NCBI GenBank assembly: GCA_001295935.1
Contig: LJHX01000189.1
Location: 1 to 53,555 of the forward strand
Length of the DNA stretch: 53,555 nucleotides
From: an alpha proteobacterium AAP81b
GTDB lineage: Bacteria > Pseudomonadota > Alphaproteobacteria > Sphingomonadales > Sphingomonadaceae
Direction: 5' to 3'
Each line of letters opens with the position of its first letter. Position 1 is the stretch's first letter. Positions 38,198 to 47,972 of this stretch are shown here, piece by piece. A program made the position numbers and the translations under genes. The notes beneath the pieces are model-generated. The model made no database searches. It was not told where the DNA came from and saw only the letters and a program-made list of their open reading frames with translations.

Positions 38198-38757
38198 CGT
38201 TCGAAACTCCCGACGCGGCGGATCTTCCGCTGCAGGGCCAGAATGCCGTAGAGCAGCGCCTCGGCGGTCGGCGGGCAGCCCGGCACGTAGATGTCGACGG
38301 GAACGATGCGATCGCAGCCGCGCACCACCGAATAGCTGTAATGATAATAGCCGCCGCCATTGGCGCAGCTGCCCATCGAGATGACGTAACGCGGTTCCGA
38401 CATCTGGTCGTAGACCCGCCGCAGCGCCGGCGCCATCTTGTTGCACAGCGTGCCGGCGACGATCATCACGTCCGATTGCCGCGGGCTGGCGCGCGGCGCG
38501 ACGCCGAAGCGCTCGAGATCATATTTCGGCATGTTGGTGTGCATCATCTCGACCGCGCAGCAGGCGAGCCCGAAGGTCATCCACCACAGCGAGCCGGTGC
38601 GCGCCCAATGGACAAGGTCCTCGGCGCTGGCGACGAGAAAGCCCTTGTCGGAAACTTCCTTGTTCACATCAGCAAGCCACTGGTCGCGGTTGCCTTGCGG
38701 CAGCAGCAGCGACTGCCGCACCTGCTGGTCTTCGGTCAGAAGCGGCATGTCACTCAT
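38194..38757 (-). CDS. nuoB: NADH-quinone oxidoreductase subunit B
   Basis: NuoB carries the terminal 4Fe-4S cluster N2 that reduces quinone. The 187-residue protein has the adjacent cysteines in [12 protein letters not shown], then [37 protein letters not shown] with the other ligands. The 38757 start overlaps the nuoA stop by four bases (ATGA). Confidence 0.97.
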   Translation of the reverse strand: MSDMPLLTEDQQVRQSLLLPQGNRDQWLADVNKEVSDKGFLVASAEDLVHWARTGSLWWMTFGLACCAVEMMHTNMPKYDLERFGVAPRASPRQSDVMIVAGTLCNKMAPALRRVYDQMSEPRYVISMGSCANGGGYYHYSYSVVRGCDRIVPVDIYVPGCPPTAEALLYGILALQRKIRRVGSFER

Positions 38758-39131
38758 TCCCAATCCAGCGCCCCGACCTTCCAAGCATAGGCGAGGCCGA
38801 TCGCCAGTTCGCCGAGAAACTCCATCATCGCCCACCACGCCGGCTGGCCGCCCCAGTGCAGCGACACCGCCCAGGGGAAGAGAAACGCCGCTTCAAGGTC
38901 GAAGACGATGAACAGGATGGCGACGAGGTAGAAGCGCACGTCGAACTTGGTCCGCGCGTCCGAGAAGGCCGGAAAGCCGCTTTCATATTCGCTGAGCTTG
39001 ACGCTGTCGGGCTTCGACGTGCCGGCGAGCGCCGACACCGCGATCGGCGCCACCACGAAAATGCCGGCAAAGACGATGGCGACGCCGAAAAACAGCAGGA
39101 TCGCAAGATATTGCGAGGCGATGGCGGACAT
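38754..39131 (-). CDS. nuoA: NADH-quinone oxidoreductase subunit A
   Basis: NuoA is a three-helix membrane subunit at the junction of the arms. The 125-residue protein has an N-terminal helix ([20 protein letters not shown]), the conserved loop [41 protein letters not shown], and a final helix. It is the first gene of the nuoABCD...E..F cluster. Confidence 0.96.
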   Translation of the reverse strand: MSAIASQYLAILLFFGVAIVFAGIFVVAPIAVSALAGTSKPDSVKLSEYESGFPAFSDARTKFDVRFYLVAILFIVFDLEAAFLFPWAVSLHWGGQPAWWAMMEFLGELAIGLAYAWKVGALDWE

Positions 39132-39224
39132 GGCCGAAACGGACTTTCCCTGGGGGCACGCGATGCTGGCGGCCTTCTAGGCGCGCGCTGCCCGGCGGGC
39201 AAGGCGGCGATTGCCGCGCCTTTC

Positions 39225-40835
39225 CTACTGCTCGTCGGGATCGACATAGCCGAAAGGATCGCTCTCCTTCGGCTGGGTCGGCAGCGGCGGCCGTGGCAGC
39301 GGTTCGGCGCGGTTGGCGGCGTTCCACAGGAAGCTCGCCATGATCACCGCCGCCTGGCGCAGATCGGCCGGGCGCAGATGGTCGAAAGTGTCGACGTCGC
39401 TGTGATGGGTGCGGCTGTCGTAATCGAGCGGGTCCTGGACGAACTGGAAGCCCGGGATGCCGATCGTCTGGAGATAGACATGGTCGGTGCCGCCGGTGCG
39501 GCTGGCGACGACCGCGCTCGCACCCATCGACGCGAAGGGCGCCAGCCAGGACCGGAAGATCGGCGCCACCGCCGGGTTGCCCTCGGTGTAGATGCCGCGA
39601 ACCTTGCCGCTGCCATTGTCGAGGTTGAAATAGGCGGCGAGCTCCCCGAACCCGGACTTGGGGGTGATCGGGTAGCGATATTGCCAGCGGCGCTCGGCGT
39701 TGAACGGCGGCGTCGGGCCAGGATCGGCGGGACGCGACGCGAGATGGCGGTCGATATAGGCGAGGCTGCCGAGCAGGCCCTGTTCCTCGCCCGCCCAAAG
39801 CGCGAAGCGGATGGTGCGCTTCGGTGCGACGCCCAGGCTGGCGAGAATCCGCGCCGCCTCCATCACCACTGCCGAGCCCGCGGCATTGTCGGTGGCGCCG
39901 TCGGCCGCCACCCAGGAATCGAGATGGGCGCCGGCCATGACATAGCCGGCCTTGGGATCGCGGCCGGGGATTTCGGCGATGACATTGTTGGCGCGCGTGT
40001 CGGCGTCGTGGAAGCTGACGCGCGTGTCGATTTCCAGAGTCACCGGCTCGGCGCCTTTCGCGAGGCGCGCGAGGCGGCGATAGTCTTCTGCCGCCATCTG
40101 GATGCCCGGCACCTGGCGCTGGTCGGCAACGCGATAGCCGCTGCCCTCACCCGAGACGAGGCCGCCGTCGCGATAGGATTTCGATACCCAGGCCTTTGCC
40201 CCTTCGGCGGCCAGAAAGGCATCGAGCTGGCGCCCGAAATCCCCGCGGACGAGGTTGCGCTCGACGCGGGCGCTGTCGGTCACCGGCGGCTCATATTTGT
40301 CGAGTTTGGCGATGTCCTCGGCAGTCAACCGCTGGAAAGCCGCTTCCTTGGGCTCGTCGCTGTCGCCGGGCAGGCTGACGAGGACGATCTTGCCGGCGAG
40401 CTTGCCGCGCCAGGTGGCGAAATCACGCGGCCGTTTGACTACCGCGACGACGATCGGCGCGCTGATGGCGGCGCCGGTGCCGGGGGTCCAGGCGACTGGG
40501 ATGGCGGTCAGCGGCAGGACGCGAGGGCTCACCATCCGCACCGCGACATGCTCGATCGACCAGCCGCGACCGAAGTCGAAGGGTTCGAGATGGACGTTGG
40601 CCAGGCCCCATTGCCGAAAGCGCCCCTGGGTCCAGGCTTCGGCAGCGCGCATCGCCGGTGAATTGGTCATCCGCCCGCCGATACGGTCGGTCAGATAGGC
40701 GACGGTGTCGACAACCTCGCCATGGTTCATCCCGGCGTCGATGATCCGCGCCAGCATGGCGGGATCGGGCGTATCGTCGGCATGCGCCGTTCCCGACAGC
40801 AGCAGCACCGCCATGGCGGCCGACACGAAACGCAT
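39225..40835 (-). CDS. Secreted M28-family zinc aminopeptidase
   Basis: The 536-residue protein has a signal peptide (MRFVSAAMAVLLLSGTAHA), a PA-like insert domain in the middle, and the M28 catalytic core. The zinc ligands appear as AGAHLDSW, ATDNAAGSAVVMEAARIL, and WAGEEQGLLGS with the paired Glu. A late ligand lies in the HHSDVDTFDHL region. The start at 40835 follows GGGGGAAAG; the open frame to 41315 is antisense to the next gene pair and is rejected. It probably trims peptides in the periplasm. Confidence 0.94.
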   Translation of the reverse strand: MRFVSAAMAVLLLSGTAHADDTPDPAMLARIIDAGMNHGEVVDTVAYLTDRIGGRMTNSPAMRAAEAWTQGRFRQWGLANVHLEPFDFGRGWSIEHVAVRMVSPRVLPLTAIPVAWTPGTGAAISAPIVVAVVKRPRDFATWRGKLAGKIVLVSLPGDSDEPKEAAFQRLTAEDIAKLDKYEPPVTDSARVERNLVRGDFGRQLDAFLAAEGAKAWVSKSYRDGGLVSGEGSGYRVADQRQVPGIQMAAEDYRRLARLAKGAEPVTLEIDTRVSFHDADTRANNVIAEIPGRDPKAGYVMAGAHLDSWVAADGATDNAAGSAVVMEAARILASLGVAPKRTIRFALWAGEEQGLLGSLAYIDRHLASRPADPGPTPPFNAERRWQYRYPITPKSGFGELAAYFNLDNGSGKVRGIYTEGNPAVAPIFRSWLAPFASMGASAVVASRTGGTDHVYLQTIGIPGFQFVQDPLDYDSRTHHSDVDTFDHLRPADLRQAAVIMASFLWNAANRAEPLPRPPLPTQPKESDPFGYVDPDEQ

Positions 40836-40931
40836 GATGCTTTCCCCCGGAAATCCTTGTGGCGATCCTAGGCAGGCGCCGCGGCACCGGCAAGCTTGCA
40901 CCGCCGCGACTGCCGCGCCATACTGAACCCG

Positions 40932-41285
40932 ATGGTTCACTATTCCGCTACCCGCCTTGATGCCGCCTTCGCAGCGCTCGCCGATCCGACCCGGCGCGGC
41001 ATCGTCGAGCGGCTGGGACGCGGCGAAGCGTCGATCAGCGACCTCGCCACCGATTTCCGCATGTCGCTGACCGGGTTGAAGAAGCACGTCAGCGCCCTCG
41101 AAGCGGCGGGGCTGGTTACCACCGCCAAGATCGGCCGCGAACGCCGCTGCCGCTTCGGCGGCGACGGCTTCGCCGACGCGGCAGCCTGGCTCGAAGGCTA
41201 TCGCCGGCTTTGGGACGCGCGTTTTGCCGCGCTCGATCGCCTCACCGAGGAACTGCAAGCGAAGGACGCCATGGATGCCCGATAA
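40932..41285 (+). CDS. ArsR-family winged-helix regulator
   Basis: The 117-residue protein has the ArsR-type HTH: ALADPTRRGIVERLGRGEASISDLATDFRMSLTGLKKHVSALEAAGL. It lacks the usual metal-binding Cys motif (ELCVCD-like), so it likely senses something other than arsenic. It overlaps the next gene, an SRPBCC protein, by 11 bases. Such ArsR-SRPBCC pairs are common, with the regulator controlling its neighbour. Confidence 0.92.
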   Translation: MVHYSATRLDAAFAALADPTRRGIVERLGRGEASISDLATDFRMSLTGLKKHVSALEAAGLVTTAKIGRERRCRFGGDGFADAAAWLEGYRRLWDARFAALDRLTEELQAKDAMDAR

Positions 41286-41769
41286 TCCCAGCCCGCCCGC
41301 CCCCGGGCCGCACACCCATCTCGAGCGCCTGTCCGATACCGAGATGCAGGTGACGCGCCACTTCGCGGCGCCGCCCCGCCTCGCCTTTGCCGCCTGGACT
41401 GAGGCCGAGCTGTTCCGCCGCTGGTGGGTGCCGCCGTCGCTGCCGATCCCGCTGCTGCGTTGCGAGATGGATGTGCGGACCGGCGGCAGCTATCGCCTGG
41501 TGTTCGGGATGGACGACGGCACCACCATGGCCTTCTTCGGCCGCTACCTCGAAGCGACGCCGCCGTCGCGGCTGGTCTGGACGAACGACGAGGACCCCGA
41601 GGCGCCGGTCACGACGGTGACTTTCGAGGAGCATGACGGCGGCACCCGACTGGTGCTGCACGAGCTTTACCCCTCGCCGCAAGCTCTCGAGGCTGGCCTC
41701 GCCGGATCGGCGGCCGCCCTGCCCGAGCAGTTCGCCGAGCTCGACGCGCTGCTCGCGACAGCGCCCTAA
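41275..41769 (+). CDS. SRPBCC/AHSA1-family protein
   Basis: The 164-residue protein has the AHSA1-like START fold: TRHFAAPPRLAFAAWTEAELFRRWWVPPS at residues about 27-55, then DVRTGGSYRLVFGMDDG and VWTNDEDPEAPVTTVTFEEHDGGTRLVLHE. Members bind hydrophobic ligands or act as Hsp90-activator-like proteins; the ligand here is unknown. It is co-transcribed with the ArsR regulator and converges with suhB, 10 nt away. Confidence 0.9.
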   Translation: MPDNPSPPAPGPHTHLERLSDTEMQVTRHFAAPPRLAFAAWTEAELFRRWWVPPSLPIPLLRCEMDVRTGGSYRLVFGMDDGTTMAFFGRYLEATPPSRLVWTNDEDPEAPVTTVTFEEHDGGTRLVLHELYPSPQALEAGLAGSAAALPEQFAELDALLATAP

Positions 41770-41779
41770 GCGTCGCGGC

Positions 41780-42580
41780 TCAGCGCAGCGCCCCCGCCAG
41801 GAGCTTGTGCAGCTTCGACTGGACGAAGTTATTGCCGGCGATGATTTCGCGCCGCGCCACCATATTGTCCTGGCCGCGGAAGTCCGAAACGAAACCGCCG
41901 GCTTCCTTGACGATCAAAATGCCCGCCGCGACATCCCAGTGCGACAGCGCGGTCTCCCAATAGCCGTCGAAGCGGCCGGCGGCGACCCAGGCGAGATCGA
42001 GCGCCGCCGAGCCGAAGCGCCGCACCCCGGCGACCTCGGGGATCACCGCGCCGAGCACCGCCTGGAATTGCGCGCCATCGCCATGGCCGCGGAAAGGAAT
42101 GCCGGTGGCGATGACGCAGTCGGCGAGATCGCGCCGCGCCGAGACACGCAGCCGGCGATCCGACAGCCACGCGCCGGCGCCCTTTTCGGCCCAGAAGCTC
42201 TCGCCGGTCAGCGGCTGGTGGATCAGGCCGGCGACGACCTCGCCGTCGATCTCGGCGGCGATCGAAATGGCGAAATGCGGCATGCCGTGGAGGAAGTTGG
42301 TCGTGCCATCGAGCGGGTCGACGATCCAGCGCGCCCGGCCGCCGTCCTTGCCCTCGGTGATGCCGCCCTCCTCGAGCAGCAGCCCCCAATCGGGACGGGC
42401 ATGGGCGAGGGTCTCGACGATCGTCGCCTCGGCGGCGCGATCGGCGTTGGAGACGAAATCGGCCGGCCCCTTGCGGCTGACCTGCAGCGCGTCGACCTCG
42501 CCGAAGTCGCGCCGCAGCTTGGGCGCCGCCTTGCGCGCCGCCTTTTCCATGATGGTGATGAGCGAGGAATGGGCGACCAT
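41780..42580 (-). CDS. suhB: Inositol monophosphatase family protein
   Basis: The 266-residue Mg2+-dependent phosphatase has the metal-binding LLEEGGITEG near residue 68, WIVDPLDGTTNFLHGMPHFAIS near residues 85-106, and WDVAAGILIVKEAGG near the C-terminus. In bacteria this family includes SuhB, which also acts in rRNA transcription with NusA. The substrate could be inositol-1-phosphate or another phosphate ester. It lies 71 nt downstream of thiE on the same strand. Confidence 0.92.
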   Translation of the reverse strand: MVAHSSLITIMEKAARKAAPKLRRDFGEVDALQVSRKGPADFVSNADRAAEATIVETLAHARPDWGLLLEEGGITEGKDGGRARWIVDPLDGTTNFLHGMPHFAISIAAEIDGEVVAGLIHQPLTGESFWAEKGAGAWLSDRRLRVSARRDLADCVIATGIPFRGHGDGAQFQAVLGAVIPEVAGVRRFGSAALDLAWVAAGRFDGYWETALSHWDVAAGILIVKEAGGFVSDFRGQDNMVARREIIAGNNFVQSKLHKLLAGALR

Positions 42581-42651
42581 CGGGTCCCTTGCGCTGACGT
42601 TGAGTCGAGCGCGCGGCTCTTAACGGCGATTGCCGCCGCTGCCAACCACGG

Positions 42652-43344
42652 TTACTTCCAGCCGAGCACGTCGCCGAACGCCGCCACCCCTGCCCCCGGA
42701 CCGTCGGGATGATCCCAGACAGCGCGCACCACGGCGATGAAGTCGGCGCCCGCGGCGACCAGCGGCGCGGCGTTGTGCGGAAAGATGCCGCCGATAGCGA
42801 CGCAGGGGATCTGGCTGAGGGTCGTCCACCAGCCGAGGATTTCGGGCGCCGGGCGATAATGGCTCGGTTTGGTGGTGGTGTCGTAGAAGGCGCCGAAGGC
42901 CACATAATCGGCGCCCTGCTCGCCCGCCTCCATCGCCAGGTGGCGGCTGTCGTGGCAGGTGCGGCCGATCTGGGCATCGCGGCCGAGCAGCGCACGGGCA
43001 TCGGCGATGCTGCCATCCGACTGGCCGAGATGGACGCCATCGGCGCCGGCGACCTTGGCCAGGTCCATGCGATCGTTGAGGATGAAGGCGACGTCGGCGG
43101 CTTGGGCTATCGGCAGCAGCGCCTCGCAGGCGCGCAGCACGTCATCGTCGGGCACGTCCTTCAGCCGCAGCTGGAACGCCGCCACCGGGCCGCCGTCGAC
43201 CGCCGCCTTTAGGCTGTCGACAAAGGCCGGCAGCACGATCGCCGGCGGCGACACGACGTACAGCTGGCACGCCGGGCGGAACTGCGGCTCGAAGCGCGTC
43301 GCGAACTCCGCCGGCAGCGGAATCGTCTCGTCAGGTTCGATCAT
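42652..43344 (-). CDS. thiE: Thiamine-phosphate synthase
   Basis: ThiE joins HMP-PP and THZ-P to form thiamine phosphate. The 230-residue TIM-barrel protein has [39 protein letters not shown] for pyrophosphate binding, and [17 protein letters not shown]. Two starts are possible: ATG at 43344 (chosen) or a TTG at 43356 overlapping the aspS stop as TTGA. No TPP riboswitch was recognised. It follows aspS closely. Confidence 0.92.
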   Translation of the reverse strand: MIEPDETIPLPAEFATRFEPQFRPACQLYVVSPPAIVLPAFVDSLKAAVDGGPVAAFQLRLKDVPDDDVLRACEALLPIAQAADVAFILNDRMDLAKVAGADGVHLGQSDGSIADARALLGRDAQIGRTCHDSRHLAMEAGEQGADYVAFGAFYDTTTKPSHYRPAPEILGWWTTLSQIPCVAIGGIFPHNAAPLVAAGADFIAVVRAVWDHPDGPGAGVAAFGDVLGWK

Positions 43345-43352
43345 GCCCTCGC

Positions 43353-45134
43353 TCAATCGACGACGCGGATGTGAAGCTCGCGCAGCTGCTTCGCCGTCGC
43401 CGGGCCGGGGGCGTTCATCATCAGATCCTCGGCCTTCTGCGTCATCGGGAAAACGACGACCTCGCGGATGTTGGGCTCGTCGGCGAGCAGCATGACGATG
43501 CGATCGACCCCCGGTGCCGAGCCGCCGTGCGGCGGCGCGCCGAACTTGAAGGCGTTGATCATGCCAGAGAAATTCTCGTCGACCTGCGCCTGGGTATAGC
43601 CGGCGATCTCGAACGCCTTGTACATGATCTCGGGCCGATGGTTGCGGATGGCGCCCGATGACAGTTCGACGCCGTTGCAGACGATGTCATACTGGAAGGC
43701 CTTGATTTCGAGCGGGTCCATCGTTTCGAGCGCCTCGAGCTCGCCCTGCGGCATCGAGAAGGGATTGTGGCTGAAGTCGATTTTCCCCGTATCCTCGTCG
43801 CGCTCGAACATCGGGAAATCGACGATCCAGCACAGCTTGAAGGTATTCTGCTCGATCAGCCCCAGTTCCTGGCCGATGCGGGTGCGGGCGAGGCCGGCGA
43901 GCTTGGCCGCCTGGGCGGGCTTGCCGGCGGCGAAGAAGGCGCCGTCGTCGGGGCCGAGGCCAAGGGCGTTGTAGATCGCCGCCATGCCCGCCTCGCCATG
44001 GTTCTTGGCGATCGGGCCGCCGAAGTCACCGCCCTTGCGGGTGACATAGCCCAAGCCGGCGAAGCCCTCGGCGCGTGCCCATTCGTTCATGTCGTCGAAG
44101 AATTTGCGGCTCTTCTCGGCGGTAGCCGGCGCCGGGATGGCGCGGACGACATTGCCGGCCTCGACCATCCTGGCGAAGATGCCGAAGCCTGAACCACGGA
44201 AATGCTCGGTGACGTCGGTGATGACCAGCGGGTTCCTGAGATCGGGCTTGTCATTGCCGTATTTCAGCATCGAGTCAGCATAGGGAATGCGCGGGAAGGC
44301 GCCCTGTGTCACCGCCCAGCGGGTGCGACCGCCGAAGCCGGCGAACTCCTCGAAAACGCCCGCCAGCACCGGTTCGATCGCCGCGAAAACATCGTCTTGC
44401 GTGACGAAACTCATTTCGAAATCGAGCTGGTAGAATTCGCCGGGCGAGCGATCGGCGCGGGCATCCTCGTCGCGGAAGCATGGCGCGATCTGGAAATAGC
44501 GGTCGAAGCCGGCAACCATCAGCAGCTGCTTGAACATCTGCGGCGCCTGGGGAAGCGCGTAGAATTTCCCGGGATGGACACGGCTCGGCACCAGATAGTC
44601 GCGGGCGCCCTCGGGGCTCGACGCGGTCAGGATCGGCGTCTGGAACTCGGTGAAGCCCTGCGCAATCATGCGGCGGCGAAGCGAGGCGATGACGCCCGAG
44701 CGCAGCATCATGTTGGCGTGCACCTTCTCACGCCGCAGATCGAGGAAGCGGTATTTCAGCCGGATCTCCTCAGGGTATTCGGCATCGCCGGCGACCGGCA
44801 TCGGCAGTTCGGCGGCGGCCGACTGGACCATCACCTCGGCGGCGCGCACCTCGATATCGCCGGTGGCGAGGTTGGGGTTCACCGCGCCGCCTTCGCGCGC
44901 CACGACCTCGCCGGTGATCGTCAGCACCGATTCGAGCCGAGCACGGTCGAGCGTCTCGAACGCCGGCGAACCCGGCCCGCAGACGATCTGGGTCAGGCCA
45001 TGATGATCGCGCAGATCGACGAAGAGCACCCCGCCATGATCGCGCTTGCGATGCACCCAGCCCGACAGGCGGACGGTCTGGCCGGCGTCGCCGGCGCGAA
45101 GCTGGCCGCAGTTATGGGTGCGATAGGCGTGCAT
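43353..45134 (-). CDS. aspS: Aspartyl-tRNA synthetase
   Basis: AspRS charges tRNA-Asp, and in many alphaproteobacteria the non-discriminating form also makes Asp-tRNA-Asn. The 593-residue class II enzyme begins [20 protein letters not shown] with an OB-fold anticodon domain. It has motif 2 ([25 protein letters not shown]), the bacterial insert domain, and motif 3 ([14 protein letters not shown]). The start at 45134 is canonical; an ATG three codons upstream and an open frame to 45365 exist. Confidence 0.96.
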   Translation of the reverse strand: MHAYRTHNCGQLRAGDAGQTVRLSGWVHRKRDHGGVLFVDLRDHHGLTQIVCGPGSPAFETLDRARLESVLTITGEVVAREGGAVNPNLATGDIEVRAAEVMVQSAAAELPMPVAGDAEYPEEIRLKYRFLDLRREKVHANMMLRSGVIASLRRRMIAQGFTEFQTPILTASSPEGARDYLVPSRVHPGKFYALPQAPQMFKQLLMVAGFDRYFQIAPCFRDEDARADRSPGEFYQLDFEMSFVTQDDVFAAIEPVLAGVFEEFAGFGGRTRWAVTQGAFPRIPYADSMLKYGNDKPDLRNPLVITDVTEHFRGSGFGIFARMVEAGNVVRAIPAPATAEKSRKFFDDMNEWARAEGFAGLGYVTRKGGDFGGPIAKNHGEAGMAAIYNALGLGPDDGAFFAAGKPAQAAKLAGLARTRIGQELGLIEQNTFKLCWIVDFPMFERDEDTGKIDFSHNPFSMPQGELEALETMDPLEIKAFQYDIVCNGVELSSGAIRNHRPEIMYKAFEIAGYTQAQVDENFSGMINAFKFGAPPHGGSAPGVDRIVMLLADEPNIREVVVFPMTQKAEDLMMNAPGPATAKQLRELHIRVVD

Positions 45135-45514
45135 GGGCAACATTCTCGGCTGAAAACAGGGGGGCTTGCGAGGCCGTCGCTGACACACGCGCATCGGCGC
45201 TTTGTCAAGGCAAGGCCGGCGCCGGACCGGCGGGGCGCCGGCGATCAACATATGTAACGTCGTTACGACAGTGTAAAATCCTCCGACCCTTTGGTGTTGC
45301 AATATGGCACCGCTTGCCGGCTTCGCGGCCGGATGCTCACCTGCGCTGTTGGGTTCCCTCAACAATCACAGTGACATAGTGTTGAGTTAACATGCCGTAA
45401 TAGTTAACCATTTCGGTCCCGAGTTTGCATGGGAGTCGTCGGAGCAGCACTCAGGTCGGGTGCCGGCGCCAACCCAATCAAAGGCCCGCCAGTGGCCGAA
45501 CCAGGGATATGTTC
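45135..45514. promoter_or_regulatory. 380-bp divergent intergenic region
   Basis: This gap separates aspS (-) from the PEP-CTERM gene (+) and is visibly richer in A/T than its surroundings between about 45245 and 45420. It contains GTAACG-T-CGTTAC (45254-45266), two GTTAAC hexamers 11 bases apart (45387-45408), and a TGTTGGG/CTCAACA hairpin (45347-45364). These could be promoter or operator elements. I saw no tRNA or coding gene in it. Confidence 0.5.
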
Positions 45515-46306
45515 ATGACCATCAAGACCATCGCCATCGCCGCGATCGCGCTTGCCGCCGCCTCGGGCGCCAATGCCGCCAACCTCGTCGTCAACGGCAG
45601 CTTCAACAACACCACCGCGGCCAATGCCGGCGCTGGCGACATCCTGTCGGGCGACGGCTTCGCCAACCTCAGCAATGATAGCGGCTTCATCGATGGCTGG
45701 ATCGTCCGCGATTACAGCTTCGGTCCCCAGCCCGGCCACGCGGCGCAGGCCTGGTACATTCCGAACGGCCTCGCCGACACCGTGCCGAGCAGCGGCTTCT
45801 GGTACAACGGCTGGGCGCTGCACGGCCCCAACACCGGCAGCAACAACGGCCTCGGCCCCAGCCCCGATGGCGGTCCGCTCGTCGAGATCGACGGCGGCGG
45901 TGACTATCGCGCGTCGCTCGACCAGGATCTGACCGGCCTCACCGTCGGCAAGACCTACACGGTCAAATTCTACTGGGCCGGCGGCCAGCAGAGCTGCTGC
46001 GGTGGCAGCACCACCGAACAGTTGCAGGTCAGCTTCGGCAACAGCACCCAGTCGACCGCGGTCTGGAACAACCCCGAAGCCGGTTTCTCGGGCTGGTTCA
46101 GCGAGAGCTTCAACTTCGTCGCCGGTGCCTCGACGCAGACGCTGTCGTTCCTCGCCATCGGCACCCCCTATGGCCAGCCGCCGGTCGTCCTGCTCGACGG
46201 CGTCTCGGTCCAGGGCGTTCCGGAAGCCTCGACCTGGGTCATGCTGATCGCCGGCTTCGGCATCGTCGGCGCCGCCGCGCGCCGCCGTCGCGCCGTCGCC
46301 GCCTGA
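45515..46306 (+). CDS. PEP-CTERM-type secreted protein
   Basis: The 263-residue protein starts MTIKTIAIAAIALAAASGANA (signal peptide), has a mature beta-rich body with N-rich and W-rich blocks (NLVVNGSFNNTTA; WYIPNGLADTVPSSGFWYNGW), and ends VPEASTWVMLIAGFGIVGAAARRRR. The VPEAxTW tail is a variant of the PEP-CTERM signal, followed by a membrane helix and basic end. The body resembles choice-of-anchor/carbohydrate-binding beta-sandwich domains; the function is unknown. The ATG at 45515 lies 7 nt after AGGGA. A strong terminator follows. Confidence 0.85.
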   Translation: MTIKTIAIAAIALAAASGANAANLVVNGSFNNTTAANAGAGDILSGDGFANLSNDSGFIDGWIVRDYSFGPQPGHAAQAWYIPNGLADTVPSSGFWYNGWALHGPNTGSNNGLGPSPDGGPLVEIDGGGDYRASLDQDLTGLTVGKTYTVKFYWAGGQQSCCGGSTTEQLQVSFGNSTQSTAVWNNPEAGFSGWFSESFNFVAGASTQTLSFLAIGTPYGQPPVVLLDGVSVQGVPEASTWVMLIAGFGIVGAAARRRRAVAA

Positions 46307-46328
46307 TCCTGACCACATGACACCGGAA

Positions 46329-46358
46329 GGGGGCGTTGCCGCGGCGACGCCCCTTTTT
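46329..46358 (+). terminator. Rho-independent terminator after the PEP-CTERM gene
   Basis: GGGGCGT and ACGCCCC arms enclose TGCCGCGGCG (itself containing GCCGCGGC), followed by TTTTT. This is a classical hairpin plus T-run, 23 nt after the stop codon and just before the convergent FAD monooxygenase's stop. Confidence 0.85.
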
Positions 46359-46361
46359 CGT

Positions 46362-47867
46362 TCAGACCGGCAACCGCCGCGTCGGGTCGAGCTTGAAAGC
46401 CGCGACATAGCCGGCGAGATTCCCCGCATCGGCGCCGGCCAACCCGACATAGCCATCAGGGCGCACCAGATAGGCGGCATTGGCGGCATAGCCGGCGCTT
46501 TCCGCCGCCTCGCTCCACCGCCAGCAGTGCAGCGCGACGCCGAGGCGGCTGGCGGTGGCGACCAACCGCGGATCGACATCGCCATGGACGTGCAGCTGCC
46601 AGGCGAGCGACCGCAGCGGCGCGTAATTGTCGGGCTGCGCCAGCCATGGCAGCCGGTCGCCGCCGGCGATGCCGCCCGCCTCGCCGCGGCTGAGCGGGCT
46701 ATGAGGATAGTGCAGCTTGACCTGGCTGACCGTTTCGAAAAGCGTCCGCTGCAGCACGCCGATGCTCGTCAGCACCGGGAAGAGGATCGGCACGATCAGC
46801 ATGCGCAGCGCCGTGCCCGCGACGCCGGGGCTGACCACCGCCTGGAATACCCGATCGGTCGTCGCCACCAGCGACTGCGCGAACGCCATGCGCTCGGGCT
46901 CATAGCTGTCGAGCACCGTCGGGCAGGCGCCGCGGCAGCCGACCCCGGCGAGTTTCCAGCTGAGGTTCATTGCGTCGCCGATGCCGGTGTTCATCCCCTG
47001 CCCGCCGGCCGGGCTGTGCACATGCGCCGCATCACCGAGCAGGAAGCACCGCCCCTGGCGGAAGCGTTCGGCGACGCGGTGGTGGACATGATAGGTCGAG
47101 AACCAGTTGACTCGCGCCACCTTGACCCCGAGCAGGCCCTCGACATGCCGCCGCAGCGGCTCGAAGCCGAGATCGGCCTGCCCCGCCAGCGCCGCCGGCA
47201 CCAGCCCGACCAGCCGCGACGATTCCTGCGACCGCACCGGCATGCGCAGCGCGAACGACCGCGCGCCCAAATTCATCACCATGTCGCTGTCACGCGCGCC
47301 GTCGAGTTCGACATCGGCGACGTAGAACAATTGCCCATAGCTGCCGCCCGGAAAGCCGATGCCGAGCGCCTCGCGCACCCGGCTGTGGCTGCCGTCGCAA
47401 CCGGCGACATAGGCGAAGTCGGCAATTTCCTCGCGATGGCCGTGATGGAGGGTCACCGTCACCGCCTCGGCGGCGTCCCTGAGGTCGACCAGCTCGACGT
47501 TCCACTCGACCGCGACCCCCAGGCGGCGCAGTTCGGCGACGAGGAAGCGTTCGTGATCGTCCTGGGGATAGGACAGCAGATAGGGAAAGGGACTGAGGTC
47601 GCCGCCCATGCCGGCAAGATCGATCGCCGCCACCGCCATGCCTGCCTCGCGCAGCCGGATGTGGCGGATCGGGATGCCGCCGGCGACGATTTCGTCGGCC
47701 AGGCCGAACTGGTCGTAGAGTTCGAGGGTGCGGGCATGCACGGCGATGGCGCGCGACGCCAGCCCCGGCCCCGGCCGGCGATCGACGATGCGGAACGGGA
47801 TACCCCGCCGCGCCAGCCCCAGCGCCAGCACCAGCCCGGTCGGCCCGGCGCCCGTGATCAGGATCAT
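46362..47867 (-). CDS. FAD-dependent aromatic-ring-type monooxygenase
   Basis: The 501-residue protein is a group A flavin monooxygenase: GAGPTGLVLALGLARRGIPF at the N-terminus, the substrate/NADPH region VAGCDGSHSRVREALGI, and FLLGDAAHVHSPAGGQGMNTGIGDAMNLSWKL with the FAD-binding GD motif. The C-terminal thioredoxin-like extension resembles phenol or polyketide hydroxylases. The substrate is unknown. The start at 47867 gives MILITGAGPTG. It diverges from rnd. Confidence 0.92.
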   Translation of the reverse strand: MILITGAGPTGLVLALGLARRGIPFRIVDRRPGPGLASRAIAVHARTLELYDQFGLADEIVAGGIPIRHIRLREAGMAVAAIDLAGMGGDLSPFPYLLSYPQDDHERFLVAELRRLGVAVEWNVELVDLRDAAEAVTVTLHHGHREEIADFAYVAGCDGSHSRVREALGIGFPGGSYGQLFYVADVELDGARDSDMVMNLGARSFALRMPVRSQESSRLVGLVPAALAGQADLGFEPLRRHVEGLLGVKVARVNWFSTYHVHHRVAERFRQGRCFLLGDAAHVHSPAGGQGMNTGIGDAMNLSWKLAGVGCRGACPTVLDSYEPERMAFAQSLVATTDRVFQAVVSPGVAGTALRMLIVPILFPVLTSIGVLQRTLFETVSQVKLHYPHSPLSRGEAGGIAGGDRLPWLAQPDNYAPLRSLAWQLHVHGDVDPRLVATASRLGVALHCWRWSEAAESAGYAANAAYLVRPDGYVGLAGADAGNLAGYVAAFKLDPTRRLPV

Positions 47868-47972
47868 GGCGGTGCCCTTCACAACCCGCCTGACATGCCG
47901 CAAGCGGCGGACTTTCGCCAGTGCCCGAACGAGGCACTGGCGGTTGCGACGTTAAGCTTTTAAGGCAGGGCG

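Noticed and set aside
42652-43344. A TPP riboswitch for thiE or thiD
   Set aside because: Both genes are packed inside operons with overlaps or tiny gaps, leaving no room for a riboswitch, and I saw no conserved THI-element sequence.
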